Of a stretch of 64,000 nt of DNA, positions 48,649 through 57,961 are shown piece by piece. Location of the stretch: positions 62,001 through 126,000 of the forward strand of contig NZ_JACHEN010000009.1 of NCBI RefSeq assembly GCF_014205875.1, read 5' to 3'. A program made the position numbers and the translations under genes. Numbering within the stretch: position 1 is the stretch's first letter; the number at the start of each line of letters is the position of its first letter. The notes below the pieces were generated by a model, which did not search any database, was not told the origin of the DNA, and saw only the letters and a program-made list of their open reading frames with translations. This DNA comes from Anaerosolibacter carboniphilus (lineage in GTDB: Bacteria > Bacillota > Clostridia > Peptostreptococcales > Thermotaleaceae).

Positions 48649-50157
48649 ATGAAAACCAGCATCGTTATATTAACCTATAATCAATTACATTACACCAAAC
48701 TCTGCATCGATAGTATTCGAAAGTATACTGAGCAAGGAGCTTATGGAATCATTGTTGTAGATAACCATTCTACCGATGGTACTGTGGAATGGCTCAAGAC
48801 ACAAGAAGATATTCAGGCGATATTCAATGATGAAAATTTGGGATTTCCCAAAGGCTGCAATCAAGGAATGAAAATAGCCCAGGGAGACAATGTCCTTCTT
48901 TTAAATAATGATGTTATTGTTACACCCAATTGGCTTTCCAATTTAACAACTTGTCTATATAGCGCAGAGCATATAGGAGCTGTGGGTGCCGTTACGAATT
49001 CTTGTTCCAATCACCAAACCATTCCATTCACTTACAAAACCCTAGAGGAATTGATTCCTTTTGCTGAAAAAAACAATATCTCGAACAAGGATCAATGGGA
49101 AGAAAAGCCGAGATTAATTGGATATTGCATGCTCATCAAGAATGAAGTTGTTGAAAAAATAGGTTTTCTGGACGAAAGATTTTCACCAGGAAACTTTGAA
49201 GATGATGATTATTGCTACAGGATTCGTAGGGCAGGATACAAATTATTATTGTGCAAAGATGTGTTCATACATCACTTTGGGAGTACATCATTCGGCAAAG
49301 ACCGCCAAGAATTTGGTGATATTCTTGCCATCAATCGAAAGAAATTTATAGATAAATGGGGATTCGATGCGTGGTCTCCTGCCTATTTAGATCATGATTC
49401 ACCTCATTCCATTCATGAACCCACAACTAAAGAAACAGATATGAAGACAAGAAACACAATATCTTCTGCAGATGAAAAAATACAGTCACTGATAAATAAC
49501 AAAAATATCTGCTTTATTACCCTTGTAAATGATGAAAAAACATATGAGAAAGCATTATATCATATGAATCGGCTAACTATTCCTGAAGGCTACAATGTAG
49601 AGATCTTATGTATCAAAAACGCAAAAAGCATGGCTGCAGGATATAATCATGGGATGAAATATTCCGACGCCAAATATAAAGTCTATTTGCACCAAGATGT
49701 CTCCATCATCAATAAGGACTTTATAAAGGATTTTTTGACCATCTTTGAAAAATATCCGAGCATAGGATTGATGGGAGTAGCAGGTTCAAAAACGATCCCC
49801 TCCAATGGAATATGGTGGGAATCACCTCAGCGATATGGCCAAGTATATGATAATCATACTGGACAAATGTCGTTATTGCGATTTAACGATGTAGAAAATG
49901 AGTATGTGAAAGTAAAGGCCATTGATGGCCTATTGATGATTACCCAATACGACATTCCATGGCGCGAGGATCTCTTTGATGGATGGCACTTTTACGACAT
50001 CTCTCAAAGCATGGAATTTCAGAAATCAGGATTTGAAGTGGCAATTCCAAAACAGGTAACATCTTGGTGTATCCATGATTGTGGCATTGTTAATGTCCAA
50101 AATGGTTATGAGAAATACAGAATAACTTTTTTACAGGAATATGGTCAAGAACTATGA
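48649..50157 (+). CDS. Two-domain glycosyltransferase (GT2 plus StrF-like domain)
   Basis: The first ~260 residues are a GT2 rhamnosyltransferase-like domain: SIVILTYNQLHYTKLCI, DNHSTDGTVEWL, LLLNNDVIVTPNW and FEDDDYCYRIRRAGY. The second half resembles the StrF/GT2-5 type domain, with KVYLHQDVSI, DGLLMI and HFYDISQSMEFQKSGFEVAIP. It follows the rhamnose genes, so it probably transfers rhamnose to a spore-surface glycan or protein. A GAGGAATGAT site precedes the ATG. It lies between the rhamnose unit and the putative nonulosonic acid transferase. Confidence 0.83.
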   Translation: MKTSIVILTYNQLHYTKLCIDSIRKYTEQGAYGIIVVDNHSTDGTVEWLKTQEDIQAIFNDENLGFPKGCNQGMKIAQGDNVLLLNNDVIVTPNWLSNLTTCLYSAEHIGAVGAVTNSCSNHQTIPFTYKTLEELIPFAEKNNISNKDQWEEKPRLIGYCMLIKNEVVEKIGFLDERFSPGNFEDDDYCYRIRRAGYKLLLCKDVFIHHFGSTSFGKDRQEFGDILAINRKKFIDKWGFDAWSPAYLDHDSPHSIHEPTTKETDMKTRNTISSADEKIQSLINNKNICFITLVNDEKTYEKALYHMNRLTIPEGYNVEILCIKNAKSMAAGYNHGMKYSDAKYKVYLHQDVSIINKDFIKDFLTIFEKYPSIGLMGVAGSKTIPSNGIWWESPQRYGQVYDNHTGQMSLLRFNDVENEYVKVKAIDGLLMITQYDIPWREDLFDGWHFYDISQSMEFQKSGFEVAIPKQVTSWCIHDCGIVNVQNGYEKYRITFLQEYGQEL

Positions 50158-50215
50158 TTTCAATTTTGTAGTTCCATTAAATATAATCTATATTGCTTAC
50201 AAGGAGTGAAATCCA

Positions 50216-51283
50216 TTGGATGATCATCATGTGGTCTGTTTTTCATGCTTGACCCCTTACCATGTTTTTGTATCCTATATTTTATCTAAGACTGTATATA
50301 AACACCATTACAAAGTAATCCTATTCTCCGACCACTATCATCGAGAAATATATCAACGTGCACTGAAATTAAAGATTTGGGATAAGATAATTTTAGTCGA
50401 AGAGAAAAATAAATCATTGGATTTTATCTATCAGCAGCTCAATCAAATCGATCTTAATCATATTGATGTATTGCATTATTTCTCATGGGGTTCTATTTTT
50501 CAATTGCTTTTAATAGACTGTATACCCAATCATATAAAACTTATTATGACAGATGAAGGCGTAGGAACTTATTATATAAAGGAAGCAGTAGATCATTGGA
50601 AAAACAAGTATTCTCCCCATCGTAACCCCATAGATTTCCACAAAGTTTCAGAAATCTGGTTGTTTGACAAACGTCTCTATGTCAGCAGTCTAGAGAAACC
50701 ACTAAAAGATATTGACTTTAAAAAATGTCTTGAAGAGAACATAAAGTTCGAATTATGCCGTGAATTAAATATACTTTTCGGTTATGCCCATGAAAAAAAA
50801 GACTGGGATATCTTGTTCTTTGATCAACCCCTCTCTCTTGCCCATATAACATCTATCGCTGAAGAAAAAAATTTACTGATGCGTATTGTGGAAGCAGGAA
50901 AAGATTATAAGCTATTGGTTAAGAAGCATCCCACTGACCATATTAATAAATATGCTGGCTTAAATCTAAATATTTTACAGTGTAGTGATATTCCTTGGGA
51001 GATTGTCTATTTAAACGAATATATTCAAAATAATTCTATTATGCAAAATAAAATATACATGACATATAATTCTACAGCCCTATTGAACACTCGTATTCTC
51101 TTTAAAGACTTAGATAATTCCAATCGATTTTTAGTATTAAACAAATTATTAAGCAAGTATACTGATACATCTCAAGCAAATTCATTACTGAAAAAATATT
51201 TTGAAAAATTTAAAGAGTTTTATGGGAATAACTACTATGAACTCGAAACCCTGGAAGAACTAGAAAGTATTTTACAAAATTAA
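50216..51283 (+). CDS. Putative nonulosonic acid (sialic-acid-type) transferase
   Basis: No family is obvious by overall identity, but the motifs of GT-B bacterial sialyltransferases appear in order. MTDEGVGTYY (D/E-D/E-G motif) is at residues ~107-116, LLVKKHPTD (HP motif) at ~240-248, and YNSTALLNTRIL (S/T motif) at ~285-296. The start FSCLTPYHVFVSYIL is also typical of that group. The next genes make a CMP-pseudaminic-acid-type donor, which fits. The start is TTG at 50216, with AAGGAG nine bases before. Converges on the PseG-like gene. Confidence 0.6.
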   Translation: MDDHHVVCFSCLTPYHVFVSYILSKTVYKHHYKVILFSDHYHREIYQRALKLKIWDKIILVEEKNKSLDFIYQQLNQIDLNHIDVLHYFSWGSIFQLLLIDCIPNHIKLIMTDEGVGTYYIKEAVDHWKNKYSPHRNPIDFHKVSEIWLFDKRLYVSSLEKPLKDIDFKKCLEENIKFELCRELNILFGYAHEKKDWDILFFDQPLSLAHITSIAEEKNLLMRIVEAGKDYKLLVKKHPTDHINKYAGLNLNILQCSDIPWEIVYLNEYIQNNSIMQNKIYMTYNSTALLNTRILFKDLDNSNRFLVLNKLLSKYTDTSQANSLLKKYFEKFKEFYGNNYYELETLEELESILQN

Positions 51284-51286
51284 TAG

Positions 51287-51324
51287 AATAAGCTCGCCCT
51301 TTCTATACCATGGGTGAGCTTATT
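51287..51324. terminator. Bidirectional terminator overlapping a CDS end
   Basis: AATAAGCTCgCCC / GGGtGAGCTTATT stem between converging genes. Its right arm codes for the last residues of the PseG-like protein. Confidence 0.75.
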
Positions 51325-52376
51325 TCATCAGATTCTATAATGTTATCTATATACCTTACAATACGTTCTACGCCTCTTCCATCCACTAATTTCTTTCCTC
51401 TCTCGCTCATATTTTCTCTTAGTTTATGGTCTTTCATAAACACCTTAAACTGATCCAAAAACATGGTTGCTTCTAATTGATGAAACCATCCCAGACTGAT
51501 CACATACCCTTTTTCATGCATTTTTTCTACCAGAAATTCCTGATTATCTGCCATAACAAAAGCTAGAGTTGGTACCCCACAAGCATTAAGTTCATACAAA
51601 GTAGTGCCTCCTGCCGAAATGGCCACATCTACTTGATCCATTATTTCTGAGATACGGCTTATATTTTCGTGCAAAATAACACACTCATTCTGAAGTTCTA
51701 TTTTCTTCAAATCCGTTACATGGGTAAACAAATTTCCTATAATCACATGGATTTTCAGAGATGTTAATTCCGTATCAGACAAAATTATGTCTAAAAACTT
51801 TAAAACGATCTGATCGGGGTCAGAACCACCAGTAGTGAGCATTACGCTTCTCACATTCTCGTTTATTTTCTTTTTGGGCAAATCCCTAAATTCTTCTCGA
51901 ATCAAATTATACATTGGTCCTAACAACAAATGCTGATCTTCTGAATATTTTTCATAATTTATATAGGTACTGGTGATGTTTCCGTTAATGATGATATCCA
52001 CTGGATAGATGAATTTTTTAAGATCATCAATATAGACTAATTTTTTCACATGACGCTTGATCTTTAAAAGATAATCTGCACTAATATCATATTTATCAAT
52101 GATGAATACCTTTATATCTTCTGCCTGTACGATTTTAATAATATTATCAGCTTCTTTTTCCAGATCCGATCCACTATGGGAATATGGACTTTCATTTTCT
52201 AATCGAACCACTTCAAATCCTTCCTCTATGATTTTTACAATACCTGCTGCCTGTTTACAGATAAAGAATATCCGCTTCCCGCTTCTTCTAAATTCTCTTG
52301 CTAATGACAAGCATCTCATTATATGACCCATCCCAATGCCAGGTCCACCATCCGTTCGAATTGCTACATTATACAT
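51303..52376 (-). CDS. PseG/SpsG-like UDP-sugar hydrolase
   Basis: PseG cleaves UDP from the 2,4-diacetamido-trideoxy sugar before condensation with pyruvate. The GT-B-like protein of 357 residues has the catalytic-His block GIGMGHIMRCLSLA, then TTGGSDPDQ and AISAGGTTLYELNACGVP in the UDP-binding half. It is the last gene of a seven-gene minus-strand nonulosonic acid operon (58975 to 51303), 24 bp after the synthase gene. Confidence 0.87.
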   Translation of the reverse strand: MYNVAIRTDGGPGIGMGHIMRCLSLAREFRRSGKRIFFICKQAAGIVKIIEEGFEVVRLENESPYSHSGSDLEKEADNIIKIVQAEDIKVFIIDKYDISADYLLKIKRHVKKLVYIDDLKKFIYPVDIIINGNITSTYINYEKYSEDQHLLLGPMYNLIREEFRDLPKKKINENVRSVMLTTGGSDPDQIVLKFLDIILSDTELTSLKIHVIIGNLFTHVTDLKKIELQNECVILHENISRISEIMDQVDVAISAGGTTLYELNACGVPTLAFVMADNQEFLVEKMHEKGYVISLGWFHQLEATMFLDQFKVFMKDHKLRENMSERGKKLVDGRGVERIVRYIDNIIESDEISSPMV

Positions 52377-52400
52377 ATCTGCATTTCCTTATGATTCATA

Positions 52401-53456
52401 TTAAGATCTTATCATATTCCATTCCAGCGGTGTTCCCCTTTGTATATCTTTACTGGCCCGTTTTCCTAATGTCTCCTCAAAATACTTGGGTGCCAATCCA
52501 AATGCAGGCCTAATTACCCTTATATTCTTATCTGAAAATACATCTCCTGCCTTTATATCTTCTACTACAAAGATCGATCTTCTAAAAATTCTATTTGTTT
52601 TTTCTCTATCCGATACCTCAAAATCTACTTTTCCTATGGCAGTTTCTGCAGCTCGTATATCAGCCACCATATTTTTAAACTCGTGGGGCTCCATAGAAAA
52701 ACTTGAGTCTGGATTTTCAACCTCTCTGCTAATGCAAAAGTGTTTTTCAATAACCTTTGCACCCAATGAAACGGCTGTTATTGCAGCGACTGATCCCATA
52801 GAATGATCTGATAAGCCTACTGATACCCCAAAAGTATCTCTTAAATACTTCATGGCACTTAAATTCATATCTGCCGGTACAGCAGGATATGCGCTGGAAC
52901 ATCGGAGTAGGCATAGTTTATGATTCCCTTGATTCTTAGCCGTATTCACAGCTTCCTCTATTTCGTCCAAGGTTGCCATCCCTGTTGATAGGATCATTGG
53001 CTTTCCTTTTGATGCAATATATCGAATCAATGGTAGATCATTTAACTCAAAGGACGCTATCTTATAAAAATCAATCCCTAAACCTTCCAAGAAATCCACT
53101 GCTGTTTTATCAAAGGCAGTCGATAGAAAATCAAGTCCTAATTTCTCAGCTTCTTCCTTTAATCTAGCTTGCCAATCCCATGGAGTATATGCCTTACCAT
53201 ATAATTTATATAAATTCTCGCCCTTCCATGTGCCATTTTTGATCTGGAAATACTCATTGGCACTGTCTATTGTCATTGTATCAGGCGTATAAGTTTGAAT
53301 TTTTATACAATTTGCTCCAGATTCTTTCGCTGCATAGATTATATCTAGTGCTCGTTGAATGTCTCCTGCATGGTTTGCAGACATTTCTGCAATGACATAA
53401 CAGGGCGTGTTTTCTCCAATGATAATTTTATCCTTTATTTTTATTTCATCATTCAT
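52401..53456 (-). CDS. Pseudaminic acid synthase (PseI/NeuB family)
   Basis: The enzyme condenses the 6-carbon diacetamido sugar with phosphoenolpyruvate to form the nine-carbon acid. The TIM barrel shows VIAEMSANHAGD, CIKIQTYTPDTM, GLSDHSMGSVAA and GAKVIEKHFCI. A C-terminal SAF (antifreeze-like) domain follows (RRSIFVVEDIKAGD to LEWNMI). The ANHAGD and PDSSFSMEP forms are closer to PseI than to NeuB. ATG at 53456 follows GAGGG. The 73-bp gap upstream is the largest within the operon. Confidence 0.88.
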   Translation of the reverse strand: MNDEIKIKDKIIIGENTPCYVIAEMSANHAGDIQRALDIIYAAKESGANCIKIQTYTPDTMTIDSANEYFQIKNGTWKGENLYKLYGKAYTPWDWQARLKEEAEKLGLDFLSTAFDKTAVDFLEGLGIDFYKIASFELNDLPLIRYIASKGKPMILSTGMATLDEIEEAVNTAKNQGNHKLCLLRCSSAYPAVPADMNLSAMKYLRDTFGVSVGLSDHSMGSVAAITAVSLGAKVIEKHFCISREVENPDSSFSMEPHEFKNMVADIRAAETAIGKVDFEVSDREKTNRIFRRSIFVVEDIKAGDVFSDKNIRVIRPAFGLAPKYFEETLGKRASKDIQRGTPLEWNMIRS

Positions 53457-53529
53457 ATTATCTACCCTCATCATCACTTAATTTTTAAATATTTCACCCA
53501 TGTATTCGATATATACTTTTCAACTTAAG

Positions 53530-53979
53530 CTAGATAAGTTTATAATATTCTATATACTCTTCTGCCTTAACAAAATCATAGGCTGCTTTCTCAAATGCTT
53601 TCTGTGAAGAAATATTAGAATGCTTAACTCTACCAATAAGCTTTTTGATGTTCGTTTTTTCTGATCGAATGATCTCTATCACTTCCTTGAGTATGTTTGT
53701 ACCGTAACCCTTTCCCCGATATTCTTTCGCAACGCTATAATTAATAACACCAATATGTTCTTCTAAATCTATCCTTACTTGTCCTATGGCTTCTTCTCCA
53801 TGGTAGCAAATATATAACAGACATTGACCTGAGTTCAATTTACCATAAAACCATTTTTTATGCTCTTCATACTCTACGAAGTCTGTGCGAAAGGAATTAT
53901 TTCTCACCTCAATGTCATTCGTCCACTTAAATAATAAATCACAGTGTTTTGATTGCGCTAAAACAAATTGAATACACAT
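53530..53979 (-). CDS. GNAT N-acetyltransferase (PseH-like)
   Basis: The 149-residue GNAT protein has the acetyl-CoA-binding motif INYSVAKEYRGKGYGT, and LIGRVKHSNISSQKAFEKAAY in the C-terminal half, as in PseH. In this position it probably acetylates the 4-amino group of the UDP-sugar made by the aminotransferase. GGAGG precedes the ATG, which is 14 bp after the fusion gene's stop. Confidence 0.82.
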   Translation of the reverse strand: MCIQFVLAQSKHCDLLFKWTNDIEVRNNSFRTDFVEYEEHKKWFYGKLNSGQCLLYICYHGEEAIGQVRIDLEEHIGVINYSVAKEYRGKGYGTNILKEVIEIIRSEKTNIKKLIGRVKHSNISSQKAFEKAAYDFVKAEEYIEYYKLI

Positions 53980-53993
53980 ATCAGTCCTCCATT

Positions 53994-55763
53994 TTAACTT
54001 CTTATCTTCGTTACTTCATCTAATAAACGAATCAGTTCCGGATCAGATTTATATCTTAATCTTAGATGCTTATTTATCCCTGCTACTTCAGGGTTCTGAT
54101 CTAGAAACTTAAATAACGCTTCTAAGGTGTATTCCAAATTGTTCTGAGAAAAATACTTTTCAATAGTATTGAATAGACTTAAATCTTCCTCATAATCTAA
54201 TGTCAGCCTATAATCTCTGCACCATTTCTCTGGCAGCTTCACTTTATTCACTTTAAAATATTCTGGATTGTTTTGAAAATACCATGTCATATATTCTGAA
54301 TAATCTGCTCTCGGAAAATAGCTTTTTACCCTCTCTAACGCTGCTGCATTGATAATCTCAACACTTGTCCCTACTGCTTCTCCCACACCACATGTATAGT
54401 CTGCCCCACTGACAAAATGCGCCTTTAATAAAAACTGGCATATATCATTGGACAAATACGGACAATCTCCTGTCGCTCGTATGATCACATCTACCTTAAG
54501 CATTCTCACAATATCCAGATATCTTTGAATCACATCATCCGGATCTCCCTTATGGAAAATGACATCCTCTCTATAGCAATATCTCTCAAGATCTCTGTCT
54601 TCTTCCATAGAAGAGGTAGCGAGAATCGTATGATTCACATTTCGAAATTTAAGGGCATTTTTGAGACATAGTTCTATGGAGGATAAGTTCCCTATAGGCA
54701 GCAATGCTTTTTTTGGTAGTCTAGTGGACTTTAGCCTACAGGCGATTACTGTTGCTATTGTTGCCTTTTTAAAATCCTCGACATATAAGGGTTCTCCAGC
54801 ACGTTTATCTGTTGTAAGAATGTGAAAGTCCATCAGCAGTTCCTCCAACTGCTTCGTATTTAATCCGTTTTTCCCAGTTCGTTTGTAAGAAAGGTCTTCC
54901 AAGGAAACCGTAGACCCCTTATTTTTGTTTGCTTTGAGAATAGGTAGCTGTATAGATTTCTCTAAATATACTTTTTCTCTATCATTGATAAATGATTGAT
55001 CTAATAAGCTGATATACTTTTTTTGCAGCTCTATATATTTTCTATAATCATCTACTTTTACACTGGAAAATCGATCGTATTCCGTCTCTAAATTGCTATG
55101 CATAACATGCTTCTCTATTACATCGACACCTAGCATAGCCGCTATTACAGGCAGCCAGATGGCATGCTCACTGCTACCGTCCACATGATCAGCAAAGACG
55201 ATTCGATTATCAAAATGGGCTTTTATCTCCTTTAATTTGGATACTCCAGCATCCATAAGCTCCGTAGGGTAACTTTGAAAACCCACTTCCAATAAAATTT
55301 CTTGAGGTTTTATTAATTTATTAATGTAAGACAATCTTTCTTTGATTTCAGATAGCTCATATCCTGAAATATTTATAATCAGTTTTTTTTCAGTCATGTT
55401 CAGATTTGATAGGCTTTGCAGCAAATTCCTGTTCATCAAAATCGAAGCCTGAAGCTTTATACCCTTTATTTTGTTCAGGTTATGCCTGATAATCTCAATA
55501 CCATAGCCGTCAAATACATCTATCCAAACATCCTTTGTTATACTGACATAGTCTATCAGCTCAGCCCAATCCCCTTTACTGATATATAGCTTTTTATATA
55601 CCTCAAACCACTCATAATCTGGTGTAGCGATTTCATCATATTTAAAGGGTTGAAACTTCATACCATATCCTTCTGTAAAATCTTCAAATTCTTTGATAAG
55701 GCCTCGTAGATAATCTATGCTGCCACCATGGGTATTGGCTATTTCAATGATATTGTATATCAT
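53994..55763 (-). CDS. Fusion of a NeuB-like barrel and a PseF/SpsF-type cytidylyltransferase
   Basis: Residues about 1-265 are a NeuB-like TIM barrel (IIEIANTHGGSIDYLRGL, MKFQPFKYDEIA, FADHVDGSSEHAIWLP, GVDVIEKHVM), but the SAF domain at its end is weak, and several NeuB blocks differ from the separate PseI protein. Residues about 335-589 are an SpsF-like CMP-sugar synthetase with IACRLKSTRLPKKALLPIG and IRATGDCPYLS. That half probably activates the nonulosonic acid with CTP. ATG at 55763 follows TAGGAGAG. A second NeuB-like protein in one operon is unusual, and the role of this one is unclear. Confidence 0.83.
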   Translation of the reverse strand: MIYNIIEIANTHGGSIDYLRGLIKEFEDFTEGYGMKFQPFKYDEIATPDYEWFEVYKKLYISKGDWAELIDYVSITKDVWIDVFDGYGIEIIRHNLNKIKGIKLQASILMNRNLLQSLSNLNMTEKKLIINISGYELSEIKERLSYINKLIKPQEILLEVGFQSYPTELMDAGVSKLKEIKAHFDNRIVFADHVDGSSEHAIWLPVIAAMLGVDVIEKHVMHSNLETEYDRFSSVKVDDYRKYIELQKKYISLLDQSFINDREKVYLEKSIQLPILKANKNKGSTVSLEDLSYKRTGKNGLNTKQLEELLMDFHILTTDKRAGEPLYVEDFKKATIATVIACRLKSTRLPKKALLPIGNLSSIELCLKNALKFRNVNHTILATSSMEEDRDLERYCYREDVIFHKGDPDDVIQRYLDIVRMLKVDVIIRATGDCPYLSNDICQFLLKAHFVSGADYTCGVGEAVGTSVEIINAAALERVKSYFPRADYSEYMTWYFQNNPEYFKVNKVKLPEKWCRDYRLTLDYEEDLSLFNTIEKYFSQNNLEYTLEALFKFLDQNPEVAGINKHLRLRYKSDPELIRLLDEVTKIRS

Positions 55764-55793
55764 ATAATTCTCTCCTATATATGAATCCATATT

Positions 55794-56996
55794 TTATAAT
55801 ACACTTCTAAAATAATCCAACACCTTTTTCACTGCGTTTATCACATCTTCTACATCTTTGTTTTTCATGTTAGGGAATAATGGTAAGGTAATAATTCTTT
55901 CATAGAGTCTTTCTGCATTTGGACATAATCCTTTCTTATATCCGAGTTTCTGATAATAAGGATGATAATACACAGGAATATAGTGAACATTTACACCTAT
56001 ATTCTCTGCTTGTAAAGCATCATAGAGTTCTTTTCTATCGACCTTAAATTTATCAAGCTCGAATTGAAGGATGTATAGATGCCAACTGGAATTTGAAAAA
56101 TCTGCTTGATGAGGAATGATTACGCCATCTATTGCAGCGAAAGCTTCATTATATTTTCTGACAATCTCTTGCCTTCTTTTAATAAATTCATCTATTCTTT
56201 CCAACTGACTGATGCCCAATGCACATTGAATATCTGTAATCCTATAGTTATATCCTAATGCCAGTTGTTCATAGTACCATGTACCCTCTTCCTTGTTTTC
56301 TAATAAGTTCTCATTTCTAGTAATGCCATGGGTTCTAAACAATAATAGTTTTCTATAAAATATTTCATCATTGGTTGTAATCACGCCGCCTTCTCCCGTT
56401 GTGATATGCTTTACAGGATGAAGACTGAAGGTTGTCATATGAGAAATACTGCCGACCTTTCTTCCTCTATATTCAGTCCCCAAAGCATGAGCTGCATCCT
56501 CTATTACAGTGAGATGATATTTCTCTGCCAATTTTAAAATGGGATTTAGGTCGACAACCTGACCTGTAAAATCTACGGGGATAATCGCTTTCGTTTTTTC
56601 TGTAATTTTTTTCTCAACATCGCATACATCAATGTTATAGGTTTTAGGGTCTATATCTGCAAATATTGGGATAGCCCTTTGATAAAGGGCACAGTTTGCT
56701 GATGCTGCAAAGGTTATGGGCGTGGTAATGACTTCGTCTCCTTCTTTTATCCCTGCAGCAAAACAAGCTGCATGTAATGCTGCTGTTCCATTGGAAACAG
56801 CCACCGCATATTTTGCGTCAACATAATCTGCTATTTTATCTTCGAATTCTTTTATCGTAGGACCAGTTGTCAAATAATCACCTCTAAGGGTTGCTATAAC
56901 TGCATTTATATCATTTCCATCAATCCACTGCTTTCCATAGGGTAAATATGTCTCCCTTACTGGTTTGCCACCGTGAATCGCCAACGTTTTATTCAT
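55794..56996 (-). CDS. PseC-like PLP-dependent aminotransferase
   Basis: It belongs to the DegT/DnrJ/EryC1 aminotransferases. In the pathway it adds the 4-amino group to the UDP-4-keto-6-deoxy sugar, with glutamate as donor. The PLP-binding Lys is in SLHPVKHITTGEGG, as in PseC. VSNGTAALHAACFA and VIEDAAHALGTEY are also visible. ATG at 56996 is preferred for GGGG seven bases before; ATG at 57002 is possible. It is preceded by the epimerase gene with a seven- to thirteen-base gap. Confidence 0.9.
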   Translation of the reverse strand: MNKTLAIHGGKPVRETYLPYGKQWIDGNDINAVIATLRGDYLTTGPTIKEFEDKIADYVDAKYAVAVSNGTAALHAACFAAGIKEGDEVITTPITFAASANCALYQRAIPIFADIDPKTYNIDVCDVEKKITEKTKAIIPVDFTGQVVDLNPILKLAEKYHLTVIEDAAHALGTEYRGRKVGSISHMTTFSLHPVKHITTGEGGVITTNDEIFYRKLLLFRTHGITRNENLLENKEEGTWYYEQLALGYNYRITDIQCALGISQLERIDEFIKRRQEIVRKYNEAFAAIDGVIIPHQADFSNSSWHLYILQFELDKFKVDRKELYDALQAENIGVNVHYIPVYYHPYYQKLGYKKGLCPNAERLYERIITLPLFPNMKNKDVEDVINAVKKVLDYFRSVL

Positions 56997-57009
56997 GTTC
57001 ATACCCCAT

Positions 57010-57957
57010 TTACACTAAATATAAATGACTCTTTATCCACGCTTCCGTCTTCTGTACGCCTTCTTCTAAAGAGATCTCTGGCCGCCAATTCATCAGCTTT
57101 TCTGTCTTTGAATAGTTGCACAACAGCTTTTGTATCTCACTTTGGGGATGGATATGGGGAATATGTTGTATCTGCTCTCCTGATTGAACGATTAATCTGG
57201 CAAGATCATTGATGGAGATATCTCTACCTGATCCTGCATTCAGTATTTCTCCGTTCACTTTATCACAATAGCCTGCCTCTACCACAAATCTGGCACAATC
57301 ATCTACAAAAAGCAGGTCTCTTGTTTGAGCCCCATCTCCATAGATACTCAGTATTTTTCCATCCAGCTTTCTCTTAATAAAGATGGCTACAACACCCCCT
57401 TCACCTCCCGTTTTTTGAAAAGGTCCATAGGTGTTAAAAGGTCTTATGACTACGGCTGGCAACTTATATCCATACCAATAGGATAAAACCATATTTTCTC
57501 CTGAAATCTTACTGGCAGCATAAGGTGAAGCCGGTCTGATTGGATGAACCTCTGTAATTCCATGTTCATCATAGGCCCTGTCATAGACCATACAAGTGCT
57601 CATAAACACTATTTTTATATTTTGTTTTCTACATTCTTCCAGTACATAAAAAGTTCCTAAAACATCATTATTAAATGTAGTTTCTGGATCATCTAAACTA
57701 TCCTGTACATTGATGCTAGCACCTAGGTGATAGCATATTTCATATTTGTTTTTGAAAAGTTCACTTAGCAATTTACGATCTTTTATATCTCCATAAATGA
57801 ACCCTTTAAAATGATCCATATGAAAAAATTCTTCAATGTTTTCTCTTCTGCCATTGGATAAGTTATCTAATATCCATACATCATGTCCGTCTTCCAATAA
57901 TTTTTTCACAACCCATCTTCCAATAAATCCTGCTCCACCTGTTACCAATATGTTCAT
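57010..57957 (-). CDS. NAD-dependent sugar epimerase/dehydratase (extended SDR)
   Basis: The 315-residue protein has GGAGFIGRWVVKKL, the catalytic block STCMVYDRAY, SPYAASKISGEN (YxxxK) and RPFNTYGPFQ. It lies between the dehydratase and aminotransferase genes, in the nonulosonic acid operon, but the standard pathway has no step for it. It may make a second sugar or act on a pathway intermediate. GGGAGG precedes the ATG, four bases after the dehydratase stop. Confidence 0.83.
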   Translation of the reverse strand: MNILVTGGAGFIGRWVVKKLLEDGHDVWILDNLSNGRRENIEEFFHMDHFKGFIYGDIKDRKLLSELFKNKYEICYHLGASINVQDSLDDPETTFNNDVLGTFYVLEECRKQNIKIVFMSTCMVYDRAYDEHGITEVHPIRPASPYAASKISGENMVLSYWYGYKLPAVVIRPFNTYGPFQKTGGEGGVVAIFIKRKLDGKILSIYGDGAQTRDLLFVDDCARFVVEAGYCDKVNGEILNAGSGRDISINDLARLIVQSGEQIQHIPHIHPQSEIQKLLCNYSKTEKLMNWRPEISLEEGVQKTEAWIKSHLYLV

Positions 57958-57961
57958 CAGA

